From: Eulemur rufifrons
Lineage: Eukaryota; Chordata; Mammalia; Primates; Lemuridae
Length of the DNA stretch: 64,000 bases
Reading direction: 5' to 3'
Assembly (NCBI RefSeq): GCF_041146395.1
Contig: NC_091001.1
Span: forward strand, 102,756,965-102,820,964
This document shows, one piece after another, positions 1 through 12,270 of this stretch (within the stretch, counting starts at the first letter, position 1; every line of letters begins with the position of its first letter). Below the pieces are notes generated by a model, which ran no database searches, was not told the origin of the DNA, and was given only the letters and a program-made list of their open reading frames with translations. The position numbers and the translations under genes were made by a program.

Positions 1-375
1 ATTCCCATTACTCCTGTGAGAAAATATCCTCAAAATGCCACGTTAAGACCCAGTTTTGCACTGGAAACCAGAGGGCTGAGGGCCAGAGAGAAGCCAACAT
101 GAAACTGGCAAATAAAGAAAGAGAGTCATAGAGAAAAGGACAAAGTGAGAGAAAACTAAGTAAAATGAAAGCAAATCAACAACAAAATCAAAACAAGTTT
201 GAAAATAAAATGAAGAAATTTAATAGTGTGAAGGCTTCAAAATCAACTATTTGAAAATGAGTTTGTTGCAGATAAAATTAACTTTATAGAATAGTCCAAA
301 AAATATTAAAGTACACATATCTGGGATGCTTGAATTCATACACTAATGTCTTCATTCCCAAAAGTTTACCTTTCA
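1..375. other. AT-rich single-copy DNA, no feature recognised
   Basis: A-rich sequence with scattered AAAT and ACAA runs. I recognise no repeat family, exon or RNA gene. It could be the eroded 3' part of an old LINE, but nothing specific supports that. Confidence 0.4.
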
Positions 376-382
376 GTTAGAA

Positions 383-465
383 ATGAGGGGAAGAGAGAGG
401 GAGTGGGGTAGGAGATGTGGAGAGAGAGAGAGGGAGGATGAAGAGGAAGAGAAAAAAGGGGAAGG
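383..465 (+). repeat. GA-rich (polypurine) low-complexity tract
   Basis: About 80 bases composed almost only of G and A on the plus strand, with (GA)n runs near 420-433. Open frames on both strands here are products of low complexity, not genes. Confidence 0.85.
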
Positions 466-1084
466 GGAGGCCCACAAGAGCCAAGGCTGCTTCACTCTGC
501 TGGCTGTAGTTTTACTCCTGATGCTTATCCAGATGAATGATTTTATATCATTTTGGCCAGAGATGATTCTGGGATATAAACATCTAGGATAGATCATTGT
601 AACAACAGGCATATGTTCTGAAATTATAGACACCATGTGTCATTATTTCGCTGCATGCATGGGACTTTGCCTTCAAGGAGAAACATTCCTCCAAGAAGCT
701 CAAGGCATTTTATAAAATGTAATTCTAATCAGCCACTATAGTGGGCTTAATAAATCATTGTTAATAGAGAATATGCTCAGCTGACAGGTAGAAATTTGTT
801 TAAAACTTTGAAAATGGCTATATACTTCTCTTTTCTCAATTTCTCAAATAAATCCATCTTTAAAATAGAAGACTGTTGAATAAGCCACATTACAGGACAC
901 TATGCAACCTTTTTATAAAAAGCAAAGAAAAATAGGACTCTCTGTGGATTTTCTATTCACCACCTTGGGTTTTTAGAAATCTTGGATACACAAAGCGTCA
1001 AATGCCAGAGTACACAAAATGAGGGACAAGTTTTAAAAACAACAGTGAGTCTACCAAGCAGCCTCCTTTAATATCCTCAGATCC
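466..1084. other. No recognised feature
   Basis: AT-rich single-copy sequence. No repeat ends, poly-A tail, target-site duplication or exon-like structure was recognised. Confidence 0.4.
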
Positions 1085-1505
1085 ATATGCACCCTCCACC
1101 TGTTCTGTGTTCCCGGCCACCTCTAGAGGCGCGTCTCTGGACTCCTTGCCTTCCAGCTTCCTGTTGGGCTCAGGCGTATGGGGGTGAAGCAGCAGGCGGC
1201 CAGATGTGGGAGCAGAGAGGGATGGGGTTTATTGCCCTGTTCCCTCCCGGGTGGGCCACAATCGGGGTGCGGCTCTCTCTCTGCAGCCAGGTGTCCTGTC
1301 AGACGCCTGTCCGTGCTTCAGCTCTTGTGGAGCCGCAGTACTTTTACTGTCTTTTGCCCCTGGCTCCCCACTGCTGCTCCCTCAGTGTCACTTTCCCTTT
1401 ATTGGCATCCTTAACCCTGCCCACATCTCCGTAAATAGCCTAATTATTAATCACTCTTGAGTTACTCCTTCAAGTGGGCCCTCTGTTTCTTGTCATGACT
1501 GACAG
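1085..1505 (+). mobile_element. Old ERVL/MaLR-type LTR relic
   Basis: GC-richer block that ends with a passage typical of an LTR 3' half: an AACCCTGCCCACA motif near 1412, then a TAAATAG stretch, an ACTCCTTCAAGTG-like stretch, and a terminal TGACTGACAG near 1496-1505. The overlapping open frames (for example a 115-residue one from 1087) show no protein-family signature. I infer an ancient solo LTR; the subfamily is not assigned. Confidence 0.45.
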
Positions 1506-1524
1506 AAAGAATGACTTTGATGGG

Positions 1525-1854
1525 TGTCTAATTCTGTCAGGCTATTGTAACAGAGCGCCATAAATTGGGTGGCTTATAACCAACAGCAATTTATTTCTCA
1601 CAGTTCCAGAAGTTGGCAAGTCCAAGATCAAGGCACAGGTAGACTCGGTGTCAAGAAAGGGCCCAATCCCTGGTTCATAACCTGCATTTTCTCACTGTGT
1701 CTTCCCATGGTGAAAGGAGCATGGGAGCTTTCTGGGGCCTCTCTTATAAGGGCACTAATCCCATTCATGAGTGAGGGCTCCACTCTTATGACCTAGTCAT
1801 TTTTCAAAGTGATGATATGATTTGGGGGGGAACAAAAATATTCAGTCTATATCA
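1525..1854 (-). mobile_element. MLT1-type LTR (ERVL-MaLR), antisense, internally deleted
   Basis: Begins with a stretch meaning, on the minus strand, the end of an MLT1 LTR: TTGTAACAGAG near 1546, GGTGGCTTATA near 1569, TTTATTTCTCACAG near 1590 and CCAAGATCAAGG near 1622. It ends with the reverse of the LTR start (TTGGGGGGGAACAAA near 1822). The total length is shorter than a complete LTR of this family, so an internal part is missing. Confidence 0.75.
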
Positions 1855-2877
1855 ATGTGCTTCAATCTTGTTTTCAGAATGTGCCAAGGGACAAGCACTA
1901 GCACTGTGCCCTGAGGGAGGGTGCACATCTTTCTGAGACCAGCTTTTTCTTTTCCAAAGGGGAAATAATGTGCTCATTGTGCAGAAACTGACAATGACGA
2001 TGTCTATCTCAGAGGAAAAGTGTTTGCAATCTCTGTGTGGTTGTAAGCAGTGTGTGAGCGAGCGAGAGAGAGATAAAGAGAGAGAGATTGTTTGATGGCT
2101 TGGAGGAGGCTCTGCAGAAGCAGTGAGGGATGGGCAGGTACACCCAGTGCACAGAGAGGAGGAGAAAGAGCAAAACCTGCAGGAGTGGAGGGAGATGTGG
2201 GGAGCTCATGAGGACCAACAAAGCCCTACAAACCATAATGCAACCTTGTCTCCCTGGGGAGTCTGCAAGTCCCTGCCATCCATGCTTGGCAGCGGCAGAG
2301 ACCCTGCTGGAGCTGAGAGTTGATTCATTCTGAGAGATCACTGGAGACAATGAGGGAGCCATCTAAGGAGAAAGAAGAGAGGGTAAAACAAATGCGGATA
2401 GCCCCTGTTGACTGAAGAACAAATAATCATTCTTTAAGGATGAGAAAGGACCGAGCTGAACTCAACTCGACCTTGTAAAGTTCACCTAGAGGCAAAATAT
2501 CAGACATCTATAATTAGTGAAATAATTTAATTTAAATGTTCAGCAAATCTAGTTATAATGTAATCTGTAGCATCCTGAGTGAGTCCTTCTCAAGCTGTAT
2601 GGCTATTCTTAATAACTCTCTTCAGAAAACAGAGAAGCTACATTTTCATATCTGAAAATATCTGATGCCAGGTGGACCTGGCCAACCCTTGCTGATTTAA
2701 TGGGTGCTCAGGTGGGCAGAGACTCTTGTCAGTCAGAGGTGAGAAGATACAGGATTGATCTCTGAATACAGAGATCAGTTGAATCAGATCTCTGAATACA
2801 GTTTCCTTATACTTACAGAAAAAGGAAAGAAAGAAACACACAGAATTGTAAAAATTGAGAGCAAGGAGAACCCATAA
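1855..2877. other. No recognised gene; contains a GA-rich tract and a short duplication
   Basis: Mostly single-copy sequence. A (GA)n-like tract lies at about 2055-2095. The 15-mer GATCTCTGAATACAG occurs twice, about 31 bases apart, around 2757 and 2788. Open frames on both strands between 2009 and 2362 lack any recognisable domain. Confidence 0.4.
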
Positions 2878-3015
2878 ATATCTCCTGTGCCAACTTCCTT
2901 TACCCGCCATTTTACAGGTGAGAAAACTGAGGTTCCAAAAGAATTATGGAACTCCCCACTTTCAAAGGGTCAGAGCTGGAATTCAGGTCTCTGTATTTCA
3001 AGAATGTTCCCATCT
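2878..3015 (-). mobile_element. MIR SINE fragment, antisense
   Basis: Shows the antisense MIR core: CCATTTTACAGGTGAGAAAA near 2908, followed by CTGAGGTTCC and a degenerate stretch ending in GAATTCAGGTCT near 2980. In MIR this is the reverse of the core plus the tRNA-like half. Confidence 0.75.
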
Positions 3016-4214
3016 AGACAGAATAAATGGCCAGGATCACATCTAATTCTCTTAGTCCACCCCTCTTGACAGTCAGCAGATTCTTGGACTCTTGCAAATA
3101 TGGAGACCTCTAAGGCTCAGGAGAATGTCCACATTTCTTCAGTTTACATTTGTATGCACACTGTTAACATTTCTTGAGAGTATATCAGTTGAAGGTATGC
3201 CCTTTTTTTCCACCAAGAAAAATCACAAGTTTATTGCAGTCACCAACAGAACTTCATTTGGATCTCTCCACATGGAAAAATACCAGTGTCTACACTCAAA
3301 CTTAGACTTTTTCTTAAGCCACCTAGTCAACTTGTTTGTTGCAAGTCCTTTGGCTGGTGGACTAGAGATTGTTCTGTGAATCAAGATGACATTTAATGGC
3401 CATATTCTTGTTTCATGGAAACAGTTTCCAAAATAGACTTTGAGAAGAAAAGCCATGCTTACTGGAATGTTTACAAATCAATTTGTCCACAATCACTTCA
3501 CTGGACCTCTCCTGCCATCTGTGGCACCTCTGCACAACCTCCCTCATCCTTGAGTCTGAGAAGAGAAGGCATTTGCTCCACGTGCTCTGATTGCATGCTT
3601 AGAACCACTGGGGACACAGATAGGCTACGCTATAGGAAGAACAGTTTGGGAGAGAGATACATCTCTTTGCCCTCATAACTAAGTAGAAAGTCTGAAGTTT
3701 GTAAATAACAATGACTGTGCCACCAGAAATTGGCTACATGAACCAGGTGTCTATTGGGACCAGAATAGTGAGGTAATAGTAGTAAAAGAACAGGTTGTAC
3801 TGGTGTAGTCTAGAATCAAATATTCATGCAGACCCTTGGGGTTGGATAAAGGCCAAGGATCTGACTGAAGAATGAGGCCATGTAGCCAGGGAATGAGTTC
3901 AAAGATAGATCCAGAAATGCAGAAATAAGCCCATTGGGAAAAGAGAAAGACAGATTCTACCACAGTTATCAAAAATCCAAACTGAGAGTCCAAGCTCTAT
4001 TCTATCTCTTTAAGAGGTCAAGATCAGGCATTGTTGAAACACAAAAAAAATTGGAGAAAACTTTATAGAAAGGTGGCAGGCAGCAGTTAGAAGAAAATTG
4101 GTCATGGGAAGGCTCTATACTTTGTAGCTTTCTGGCAAGGGAAGAGGAAGACTAGACAATCCCTAATGCCTTTTCTACTTTAAACTTTCTTTGGCTACTT
4201 CTGTGGGTCTTAGG
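3016..4214. other. No recognised feature
   Basis: About 1.2 kb with no repeat family or exon that I can name. Open frames (for example 3092-3379 plus and 3751-3993 minus) are short, have no domain and no splice or poly-A context. Confidence 0.4.
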
Positions 4215-4345
4215 TTGTTCAGACAGGTATTGATTGATTACCAGATTCCATAGACTGGAAAATCAAGACCAAACAAGCAAAGGGATTTGATTACAGCCAC
4301 CCAGCTAAGGAATGGCTCCTCTTGAACTAAAGCCAAGGTCTCCTA
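4215..4345 (-). mobile_element. Possible MIR fragment, antisense
   Basis: A weak match to the right side of an antisense MIR: ACAGCCACCCAGCTAAG near 4294 followed by GAACTAAAGCCAAGGTCTCC near 4325, which resembles the usual run through the tRNA-derived A/B-box half. Confidence 0.4.
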
Positions 4346-4395
4346 ATGACAGTGAAGCCAAAAAATTAGAAGATAAGAACACACATCAAATATTC

Positions 4396-4684
4396 AAAAA
4401 GCAAAATTGATTATTATCTCAATTTGGGGGCTCACGGTAGGGGGAGTTACCTTGTCTAGAACACAAATCAACTGCAAGGAGAATGTGAGCTGATTCTTGA
4501 CAATCAGATCTCATCAACCCTTTGAAATGTTCTGGATAGCACAACTCCTGGGTCCACATGGTTAGTGTAAGTATAATTAAGTCGTGAAATTGTATGTTAT
4601 ACACCTATATGCCAATAGTATATGCCTGTATGTGCGAAATTTGCTAATATAACCTTTTCAATAAAAACCTATTGAAAAAGCAAA
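4396..4684 (+). repeat. Segment bounded by 10-bp direct repeats, possible small retroinsertion
   Basis: The decamer AAAAAGCAAA occurs at 4396-4405 and again at 4675-4684. Between them lies about 270 bases ending in an AATAAA signal at about 4660 and, after the second repeat, an A-run. This resembles a short retroposed segment with a target-site duplication, but the A-rich repeat could also be chance. I cannot name a family. Confidence 0.25.
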
Positions 4685-4699
4685 GAAAAAAAAATCATC

Positions 4700-5973
4700 C
4701 TGATTTTGTTGCTTGGGTTAACCTCTTCCTTTCCCTGACTTCCTCATCTATTTAATAACAACTATGTTTTAGGATGGTTGCAAGAGTTAGATTAGATAAA
4801 ATAATGTGTGTATAAGCTATAAAGTAACAGGTTATACAAATATAATGTACACTTATGTCTATAGCATTGCTATCAATTTTTCAGAAGTCTTTAGTGAACA
4901 AAGCTAAATGATTTCAACCTATCATAAAAACTTTCAGATAGTAGATTGCACCAAGAATTCCTACACATGCCATAAACCTCAAAACAACTTTTTTTCTTCC
5001 ACTCAAAAAAGAACATCAACAAATAAAAATATATTGACTACCTACTACTATGTCCACCACAAACTCAGGCAACCCGAATCAACATCATAAATGGCCCCCT
5101 CCTTCCAAACAGCCAGAATATGGCTACTGCAGAAAACCATATAACGGCAATATAGCATTTTATCTCAACAAGAAATTTGACCCCGAAAGTCTCTGAATGT
5201 TTCTCAGAGTGGTGAGAATCAGCCTTTTCAGACATTCCCAGGCTCAGATGAGCAATTCCCATGAATGCTCATTAGACAGAGATCTATGACACAGCCCCTA
5301 CGTACAGCGGGGTATCTGTCAAGTTTCGAAAGGCTTAAACAAGGGATCTCAGTACTTCATAAATCTAAAGCTTAACAGGCTCTGTTTTTTATATTTGCCT
5401 CAAGCCACGTTATCACCACCATCACTATTAATCACAGGCATCATATTGAGATATGCTTTCTTTTGCATGGGAAACTTACACATTTCTACTCATCAGGGAG
5501 CATAAAACCAAAACTGGTTTGGTATACCTCCCAATTTGTATAGCAAAATGGCTTTATTACTAGCTTGAGGATTTAAGGGGCAGCTTGTCCAAATCCTCCA
5601 GCCTATCCCCATGGCTCAGTAGAACTGAGCAATTTCAACACTAAACACTTCAATTTTGAAAATGTTTTTAAAGGGCCAAAAAAAAAAAATTTAGATACCA
5701 CATACAAAAAGTGAAAAGATAGAAGTGATACCAATTGCCCATCTTTCTATTCTCTCACCCTGGACCCTGGGCTAGAGGATGCCTTTGTGGTCTGACCATT
5801 TCTCCCTTCTTGTGTGGAAGGTGGAGGTGATATGTATGACTCCCTGGACTGTGATTTGGTGGCTGCTGTCCCTCTGCCCAATAGTTTAGGCTGCTGATTC
5901 CCCAAGTGAAGCCATGAAGCATCCACTAGTGTCCCCCACCGCCACATGTACAGGTGCCCTGACAAACAAGTCC
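4700..5973. other. No recognised feature
   Basis: AT-rich to about 5700, then more GC-rich. No repeat family or gene was recognised. A plain A-run lies near 5680-5690. Confidence 0.4.
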
Positions 5974-6136
5974 TCTCATCATACACCTGCCCCATCATGT
6001 AACTGTCTCATCACATACCTGCCCCATCCTCACCCTGCCCCCATCACACACCTGTCCCCATCCTGCACCTGCCTGTCACTCATCTGCCCCCATCATGCAC
6101 CTGCCCCCATCACACGCCTGCCCCCAACCCCTGCTC
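5974..6136 (+). repeat. Minisatellite, about 10 imperfect copies of a 16-bp unit
   Basis: Successive degenerate units of the form CATCACACACCTGCCCC follow one another for about 160 bases. Some units read CATCATGCACCTGCCCC and others ATCCTGCACCTGCC. Array length is likely variable between individuals. The open frame over it is Pro/Thr/Cys-rich only because of the repeat. Confidence 0.8.
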
Positions 6137-7489
6137 CTCTTTCCTTTACTCCCTGGGCTATTTCCTTTTGAGGCTGAGGCAGAAGGGAGGATCTAATAAG
6201 TACTGGCTCAACTGCTTTTTCTTACCTGAGGAGACAGTTTGCTTTTAGTTATACTGCAAAGGAAAACATTTCTCTGGTTAGATCTTAGGAACTACCATAA
6301 AATTATCTCTAATTTAATGTACATATCAAACAAAAACAGACTTGGAATATAACCCTAAGCATAAGCAGCATAACTTTTAATTTTCTTCCCAAAGGATATA
6401 ATCCTAATGATGGTCTGTAGAAATTTTTCCTGTACAGGCTGACAAGCACTTTCCTTCTTCCCCACCAGCCCCAGTCCTATGGGATAATAACAAATGAAAT
6501 TTTATAAAACCCTCTAAGCAGAAGAAAAAATGCCAGTCATCACTCCTGCCCTAAACAGACAAACAAGGCACTAAATTAGTCAAATTCTTAGCCCTTTGTT
6601 GTGGATCTATATAAATCAGATTGTGGCTGTAAATGCTTAGAGCCTGGCAGAAGGTCAGCACAACAGCCATGATGAAGGAGGGTAGACCTGGGGTGCAGGG
6701 AGGGCTTTCCCAATGTATCCGTGTGATAAGACTCTCTCAACGGGAACCAAAGCCCATGGGGACAGCACTGCTGCAGTCACTCAGACTGTGCCCCGCACAA
6801 GGGCGTCCAACCAAGGGGTGAGGGGGGCTGAAATCAAGACCACAAGCTGCACAACTTAAGCCCAGAAAAGATGTCTTTTAAAATTCACCCAGAGCCCCAT
6901 TCACTTGGCAAAACTTGTGTCCACAGAGCTGCCAGGCCATCCTCACTTAGGACCTGGGAGGGTCACCTGACCATATATGAGGCTCCCATCTTCCCTCCCT
7001 GCCCCAAATGCCCCTGTTCACTCGGCCATGCCCTCTGATCAGTCTTTCTAGAGGAAGGGGGAGGAGGGCATAGGAGGGTAGAGAAGGAAGCATTTTTGAT
7101 GGACACTAATGGGGATCAGGGGCAGCTGCATGTAGCCCAGCCTTGCAGCTTGTGTCCTGGATTGTGTCTCCATGACCTTGGCTAGCCAATCTTCAATGCT
7201 GTGTCTGTCTCCAGCCAGAGGCTGAACGGGACGTGCTTCTCTGGCTGACAGTGCCCAAGTCCAACCCACCAGTTCAATGCTCCTTCCCCCACCTTTCTCT
7301 GTCCTAGTCCCAGCCACAGACACAACCCTCCCTCCCCACCTGTGGAGCCAATGCAGAAACCCTTAAAGCCTCCTGGAAAAGTTCAATCAAGAGGGGGAAC
7401 AGGGACCCTCTGATGGATACAGTACTCTTCCCTGTCTACAGGAGGTATTTGTGAATATGTACTCACCTTCATGCCTTTCAGGGGTGACA
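6137..7489. other. No recognised feature
   Basis: Moderately GC-rich single-copy DNA. No repeat family, exon or RNA gene was identified. Open frames such as 6633-6821 plus and 7048-7323 minus have no recognisable domain. Confidence 0.4.
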
Positions 7490-7856
7490 TAAAATGGGAA
7501 TATGCTTGTTTGGCCTGCAAGCCTTTCCTGATCTGCCACTGCCAGCCTAAATCCTCAGCCCTACATAGGAACCTTCCCGTGCTGCACTGACGCTGCCACG
7601 GCACTCAACTGCTCTTCACTCCAGCTGTCCCCGTGGTGGAGGGTCAACATGCATTCTGCTCTGCGACCCTCTGCACGTGCTTGCATGGCAATGATTACCT
7701 CTGCCTCTGCATAACTCTACTGAAACTGTAAGTACCGGAGGAAAAGTACCAGGTCTTATTCAGCTCTGAATTCCCAGCACTTAGCACAGTGTCCAGCACT
7801 TGTTAGCACTCACAAATGCTGTTGAACAAATGACCACATTGAATGAATGACCCATG
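7490..7856 (+). mobile_element. L2 LINE 3' end
   Basis: The end is diagnostic: AAACTGTAAGTACCGGAGGA near 7724, CCCAGCACTTAGCACAGTG near 7773, then CTGTTGAACAAATGA and a GAATGAATGA terminus near 7842-7851. This corresponds to the classic L2 3' UTR tail. The upstream part (AAGCCTTTCCTGATCTGCC near 7519) matches the preceding L2 segment. Confidence 0.8.
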
Positions 7857-7954
7857 GAAGTGGTATCAGTGAGCATACTTTTGTTTTGAATGAATTTAAA
7901 TGAGAAGAACAAGGTGGTAATACAGGAGAATTTGGAAACATGAGTGTTTATTTT

Positions 7955-8030
7955 CTTTCTTTATTTCTGTTTTTCTTCTTTCCTTTCTTTTTTCTTTTCT
8001 TCTTTTCTTTCTTTCTGTCTTTCTAATTTT
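7955..8030 (+). repeat. (TTTC)n-like polypyrimidine microsatellite
   Basis: About 75 bases of T and C with TTTCTTTC-type periodicity and few interruptions. Confidence 0.85.
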
Positions 8031-9424
8031 GTTTTAAGGACTGTCTAAACTGATAGAGTCAATCCCTTCAGGACGCATGAAGGAGGGTGAAGATAGACAA
8101 CAGCCTATGAAAGTCTATGGATGAGGAATAAGCAACTGAGGGCTATCAGATTTCCTCACTCAGTGTAAACAAAGGGCAAGTGTGCAGGCAGCGAGGGCTC
8201 CTTCGGGCGGCACCTACGACGTGAGGGTCCCAGTGCCAGGGACCCTGCTTGAGTGCTCGGCAACTTGGGATGGATGATAAGATGAGGGGAGCTGGTAGAC
8301 TGGCAAGACGCGGGAGAATCAAGGACTGGATGTCGCTGGGAGACGGAAGAATGGGATGTGAGGCAGAGTGGGTCCGTGCTGGGAGGACGGGGGACTGTGA
8401 CCAGATCTCTGACACCAAAGAGTCCCAAGCGGTGCTGAGGAATGTGTGCTGAAGGAAAAGAGGAAGTAAAGCATGAGGTGAGGAAGTGGAGAAACTGCAA
8501 GGCCCAGGTATAGGTTACCTTACTCACATGGCTCAGGAAGTCACCCAGGATGGTGGCAGGACTCGGAATAGAGAGGAAGCTGTGATTCAGACACAGGTGT
8601 TAGACCTAAGGAAGCAGTGTCTGCCCATGGGTGAGGGAGAAATGGTCTCCTGGTGGGTACAAGAAGGGAGTCAGAGTTTTGCACTCTCCCTTCCCCACAG
8701 CCCTCTTTCCCTCGGCCCTTAAACCCCAGGAATACACACCGGCTTCCTACCATGCATTCTCAGAAGCACTTATCTGCTGCAATTGGACTCCCCAGTTCCC
8801 AATTCTTCCTTTAACAGAGGCTGCAGGCACCAACCTTCTTTACTCCCTTTCTGAAGCTGTTGCCACCTACAAGAGCCTTTGGAATTCTGCTCCCTAAAAC
8901 CCAGCTCTGGAGGGTGATGCTTTCATGCCATGTCCCTCTCACACCAACATGCCCTTGTGCCATGCAAGAGCCCTGTTGGAACCCTGGATCTCAAGCGCCA
9001 ACCAAGCAAAAAGGGAGAGGCGTGGGAACGAGGGCATGGGTTGTAGGGACAGCTCTATCAGAAAACAGCACAATACATAGTTGGCAACGTGGAGAGATGT
9101 GATAGGCCAGGCCGTGGGACTGAGAGTCGGCGCCCACACCAGTGAACACTTGAGAGCAGCCCAAGGTCCTTCACTTTGACATGGGAATAAACACAGCTCA
9201 CTTTTTGGAAGCCAACAATCTGATTGAAATATGGCAAACTATGTTAAGAATGTCATCTGTTTTCAACTAAACCAATAACCTGAAATGAAACATATTGCTG
9301 AGAAGATGCTCTCAAAAGTGCCCAGACATTTCAGCGCTCGGGGCTGGCTCCCTTCTGCGTCTGCTGTCTCTTTGACATGTGTAGATTGTCAGCTAACCTG
9401 GGCTGAGCTTCTCTTCACAGCAGC
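8031..9424. other. Single-copy DNA with a small CpG-rich patch (about 8185-8430)
   Basis: No gene or repeat was recognised. Between about 8185 and 8430 I count roughly a dozen CpG dinucleotides, dense compared with the rest of the window but too short for a CpG island. The open frames on both strands at 8146-8527 are unlikely to be real: they overlap each other and lack domains. Confidence 0.4.
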
Positions 9425-9540
9425 TCCTGGCTTTTACAAATGAGAAACTAATGCCAAGAAAGGGAGAGTGATTTGCTTAAAATCCCAGAGCAGGTGAGGA
9501 GCAGAATCTGAAGTGGCCCTTACTCTCCTAACCATGAATT
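9425..9540 (-). mobile_element. MIR SINE fragment, antisense
   Basis: Antisense MIR core: TTTTACAAATGAGAAACTAA near 9432, then GGGAGAGTGATTTGCTTAAA and GAGCAGAATCTGAAGTGG. Confidence 0.65.
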
Positions 9541-10159
9541 CAAACCTCATCCCACAGCAATGTGGGACAACTGAAGGGAAATAAAAGATTCAGTTCTGAG
9601 CAGTGGCTTCGTCTCCCATGTAATTTAATAGCAATAACGTTCCAGCTACTACTAGATGTAAATACTACTTAGAAAGCTTCTTCAGTTCATTGCCTTTTCC
9701 CCGTATACTTACTCATGTCACTGTCTTCCAGATTACATGCTCATATATAATAACATGCTGTGGTGAAACCTGGATGTACCTTTATTCTGACAATGTGTTT
9801 TGTAAAGGGCATTTTTCGTAGTTACAACAGCTGGATGGTCCAAATTTTTTGGAACAGTATTATCTCTAGTATTCAAACATTACATCCCTGTATTTCATAT
9901 TTCCAACTATTTATTTTCTCCTCCATAGTGATGGTTTGTCAAAATGATTGCTAAGTGAATTAAGCTTATATCATTATAAGACTTTTCAAGCAAACCAATT
10001 CAGAAATCAGGAAAATGATCCTATGTTAGACTATAAATTCTAATCTGTGATTTGGGAAAAATAATGAACAGTGTAACACAAAATCATTTTCTCCTCTACC
10101 TTCAATTAAATGTAAGCTTTCTCTTTTCAAATTAATATTTTTGCTCCCAAAATCTGAGG
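9541..10159. other. No recognised feature
   Basis: AT-rich single-copy sequence with no recognised repeat or gene. A 64-residue open frame at 9760-9954 has no domain. Confidence 0.4.
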
Positions 10160-11865
10160 AAGAAGAAAATGTAGTTAAGACCAATGCTATACCCATTGAT
10201 TATAAAAACTTACAGAAAACTAGAAATAAAAGGGGTTAAATTAATCAAAAAGTATCTTCAAATACCTATAGAAAACATAATATTGCATCAGAAATACTGA
10301 AAACATTCTCTTGAGATTGGGATTAAAGCAAGAACTCCATTATCACTTCTCAGCATTGTATTGGTGGCTCTATTCTATGCAATAAGGCAAGAAAAGGAAA
10401 CAAAAAGACAAGAATTAGAAAGATATACACTTGTCACTACTATCTGATTGTATACATCAAAAATCTAAAAGAATCAATAGACCAATTATTAGAATTATTA
10501 CATATAATATTTTATTTCTGTGTACTAGCAAGATTAGAACATCAAAATTTAAAAAATCCATTATAATAGCATCAAGTAAAATATTAAATACCTTTAGATA
10601 AATCTATCAAAATTTATGTAAGATATCTACACTGAAAACTATATTATAGAGAGAAACTAAGGAAAATGGAAATAAATCATGTTTATTGACTGGAATGTCC
10701 AATGCTGTAGAGATGCCAATTCTCTCCACAATGATCAATAGATTTAAATTAATGCAAATAAAAACTCCAGCAGGTATTTTTGTGGAAATTGACAAGATTG
10801 TTCTAAAAATTAAATGGAAATGTAAAGAGTCAAGCATTTCCAAGACAATTTGGGGAAAGAAGATAAAGCTTTATACTATCATACATCAGGTTTAATATAA
10901 AGTTCCAGTAATTAAGACATTAGTATTAGTATAGAGAAATACAATACAATAGAAATGACCAGAAATAGCCCCACACCCTTATAGACATTTGATTTATTAC
11001 AAAGACAACACTGAAGGCTAATTTTAAAAGGGTACTTTTTAATAAACGGTACTTTTTCCCACATGGAAAAAAGAACCCTTATCACACACCACACCCAAAA
11101 TTCAATGACAGGTGATTGCAGGTTGACATTTAAAAGACAACACAATAAAGCTTTAAAACACCACGTAGGATGATATCCTTATGATCATGGTTTAGGCAAA
11201 GATTTCTTTAAAAGGACACAAAAGTGAAGAACCTTAAAGATAAAAGCTGATAAATTGGACTTCTTTAAAATTAACAAACTCTTACTTATTAAAGAAACCA
11301 AGTCAAAGAGTAGGAAATGTTTCCAATGCCTGTAATTGACCAAGAACTCATATTCAGAATATATTTTAAAAGTTCTATTATAAATCAAAAAGACAAAGAC
11401 AGATAAGCCATTTATTTAAATTTCAAAAGATTTAACTAGTCACTTCATTAAAAAATATATTCAAATGGTCAAGTATATAAAAAGATACACATTATTAGTA
11501 ATAAGGAAAATGTAAATTAAAACTATAATAAGATACCACTGCATACCCACTAAAATTATGAAAATTAAAACTACAGAAAATACCAATACATTGCTAGAGG
11601 CAGTATAAAGTCAATTAACCATTTTCAGCAAAACTAAAGTTGTACTTATACATATTCTATATCACAGTAATATCATCCGTATGTATATACACTTAATGGA
11701 AATTTGTACATACGTCCACCAAAATGTGTGACAAGAATGTTCATAGCAGCTTAATAGCACAAAACTGAAAAATCCAAATGCCCATCAACAATAGATAGGA
11801 TAAATAAGTCATGCTATATTCATAAAATGGAATACTTTTCAACAATGAAAATGGAAACCATTGTT
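10160..11865 (+). mobile_element. Old L1M LINE, ORF2 3' half
   Basis: ORF2-derived text is recognisable over about 1.7 kb. It includes CAATGCTGTAGAGATGCCAA near 10698, AAACTCCAGCAGGTATTTTT near 10761, and the late ORF2 segment AATGCCCATCAACAATAG near 11779, followed by TAAAATGGAATACTTTTC. Frames are broken throughout, so this is an old, inactive copy. No poly-A tail or target duplication is visible. Confidence 0.75.
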
Positions 11866-12104
11866 GCACTGCTATTTCTCAGAAGCTCTTCGTCATCACA
11901 GCTGAGCACTTGAACTAAAAAACAACCAGTGTGTTTCACATGACCTTCATAGGAGCATTCGACCAGGTGGAGGTGATGTTAGCTCCTGCCCAGACAAGAG
12001 GTCATGGCCCTGAAGTTGGGCCTGGGTTTGTCCCATGCCCTAACAAACTCATCAGACTACCTCCCTGATCCTGGGGAGGGATCCTGAGATCTCTGGGAGC
12101 CTGG
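11866..12104. other. No recognised feature
   Basis: Single-copy sequence between an L1M remnant and a MIR-like piece; nothing recognised. Confidence 0.4.
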
Positions 12105-12270
12105 TGACACTAAGAATCCCAGAAATTTGGAAGACTTAGAGCTCATCTAGTCCACATTTTCAGTTGCCAAAAGGAAAAGCTGAGGCTGAGGGAGGAAAAG
12201 AAACTTAATGAGGGTCACAAGCTCATCACTGGCACTACATTACAATTGTCTCCTTCTCTTAGACACATTT
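12105..12270 (-). mobile_element. MIR-related SINE fragment, antisense
   Basis: Shows GAGCTCATCTAGTCCACATT near 12140, followed by an antisense MIR-like core (GGAAAAGCTGAGGCTGAGGG near 12172 and GGGTCACAAGCTCATCACTGG near 12212). Confidence 0.5.

Noticed and set aside
1087..1434. GC-rich 115-residue frame considered as a first exon
   Set aside because: The sequence reads as an LTR relic and three overlapping frames are equally open, which argues against coding.
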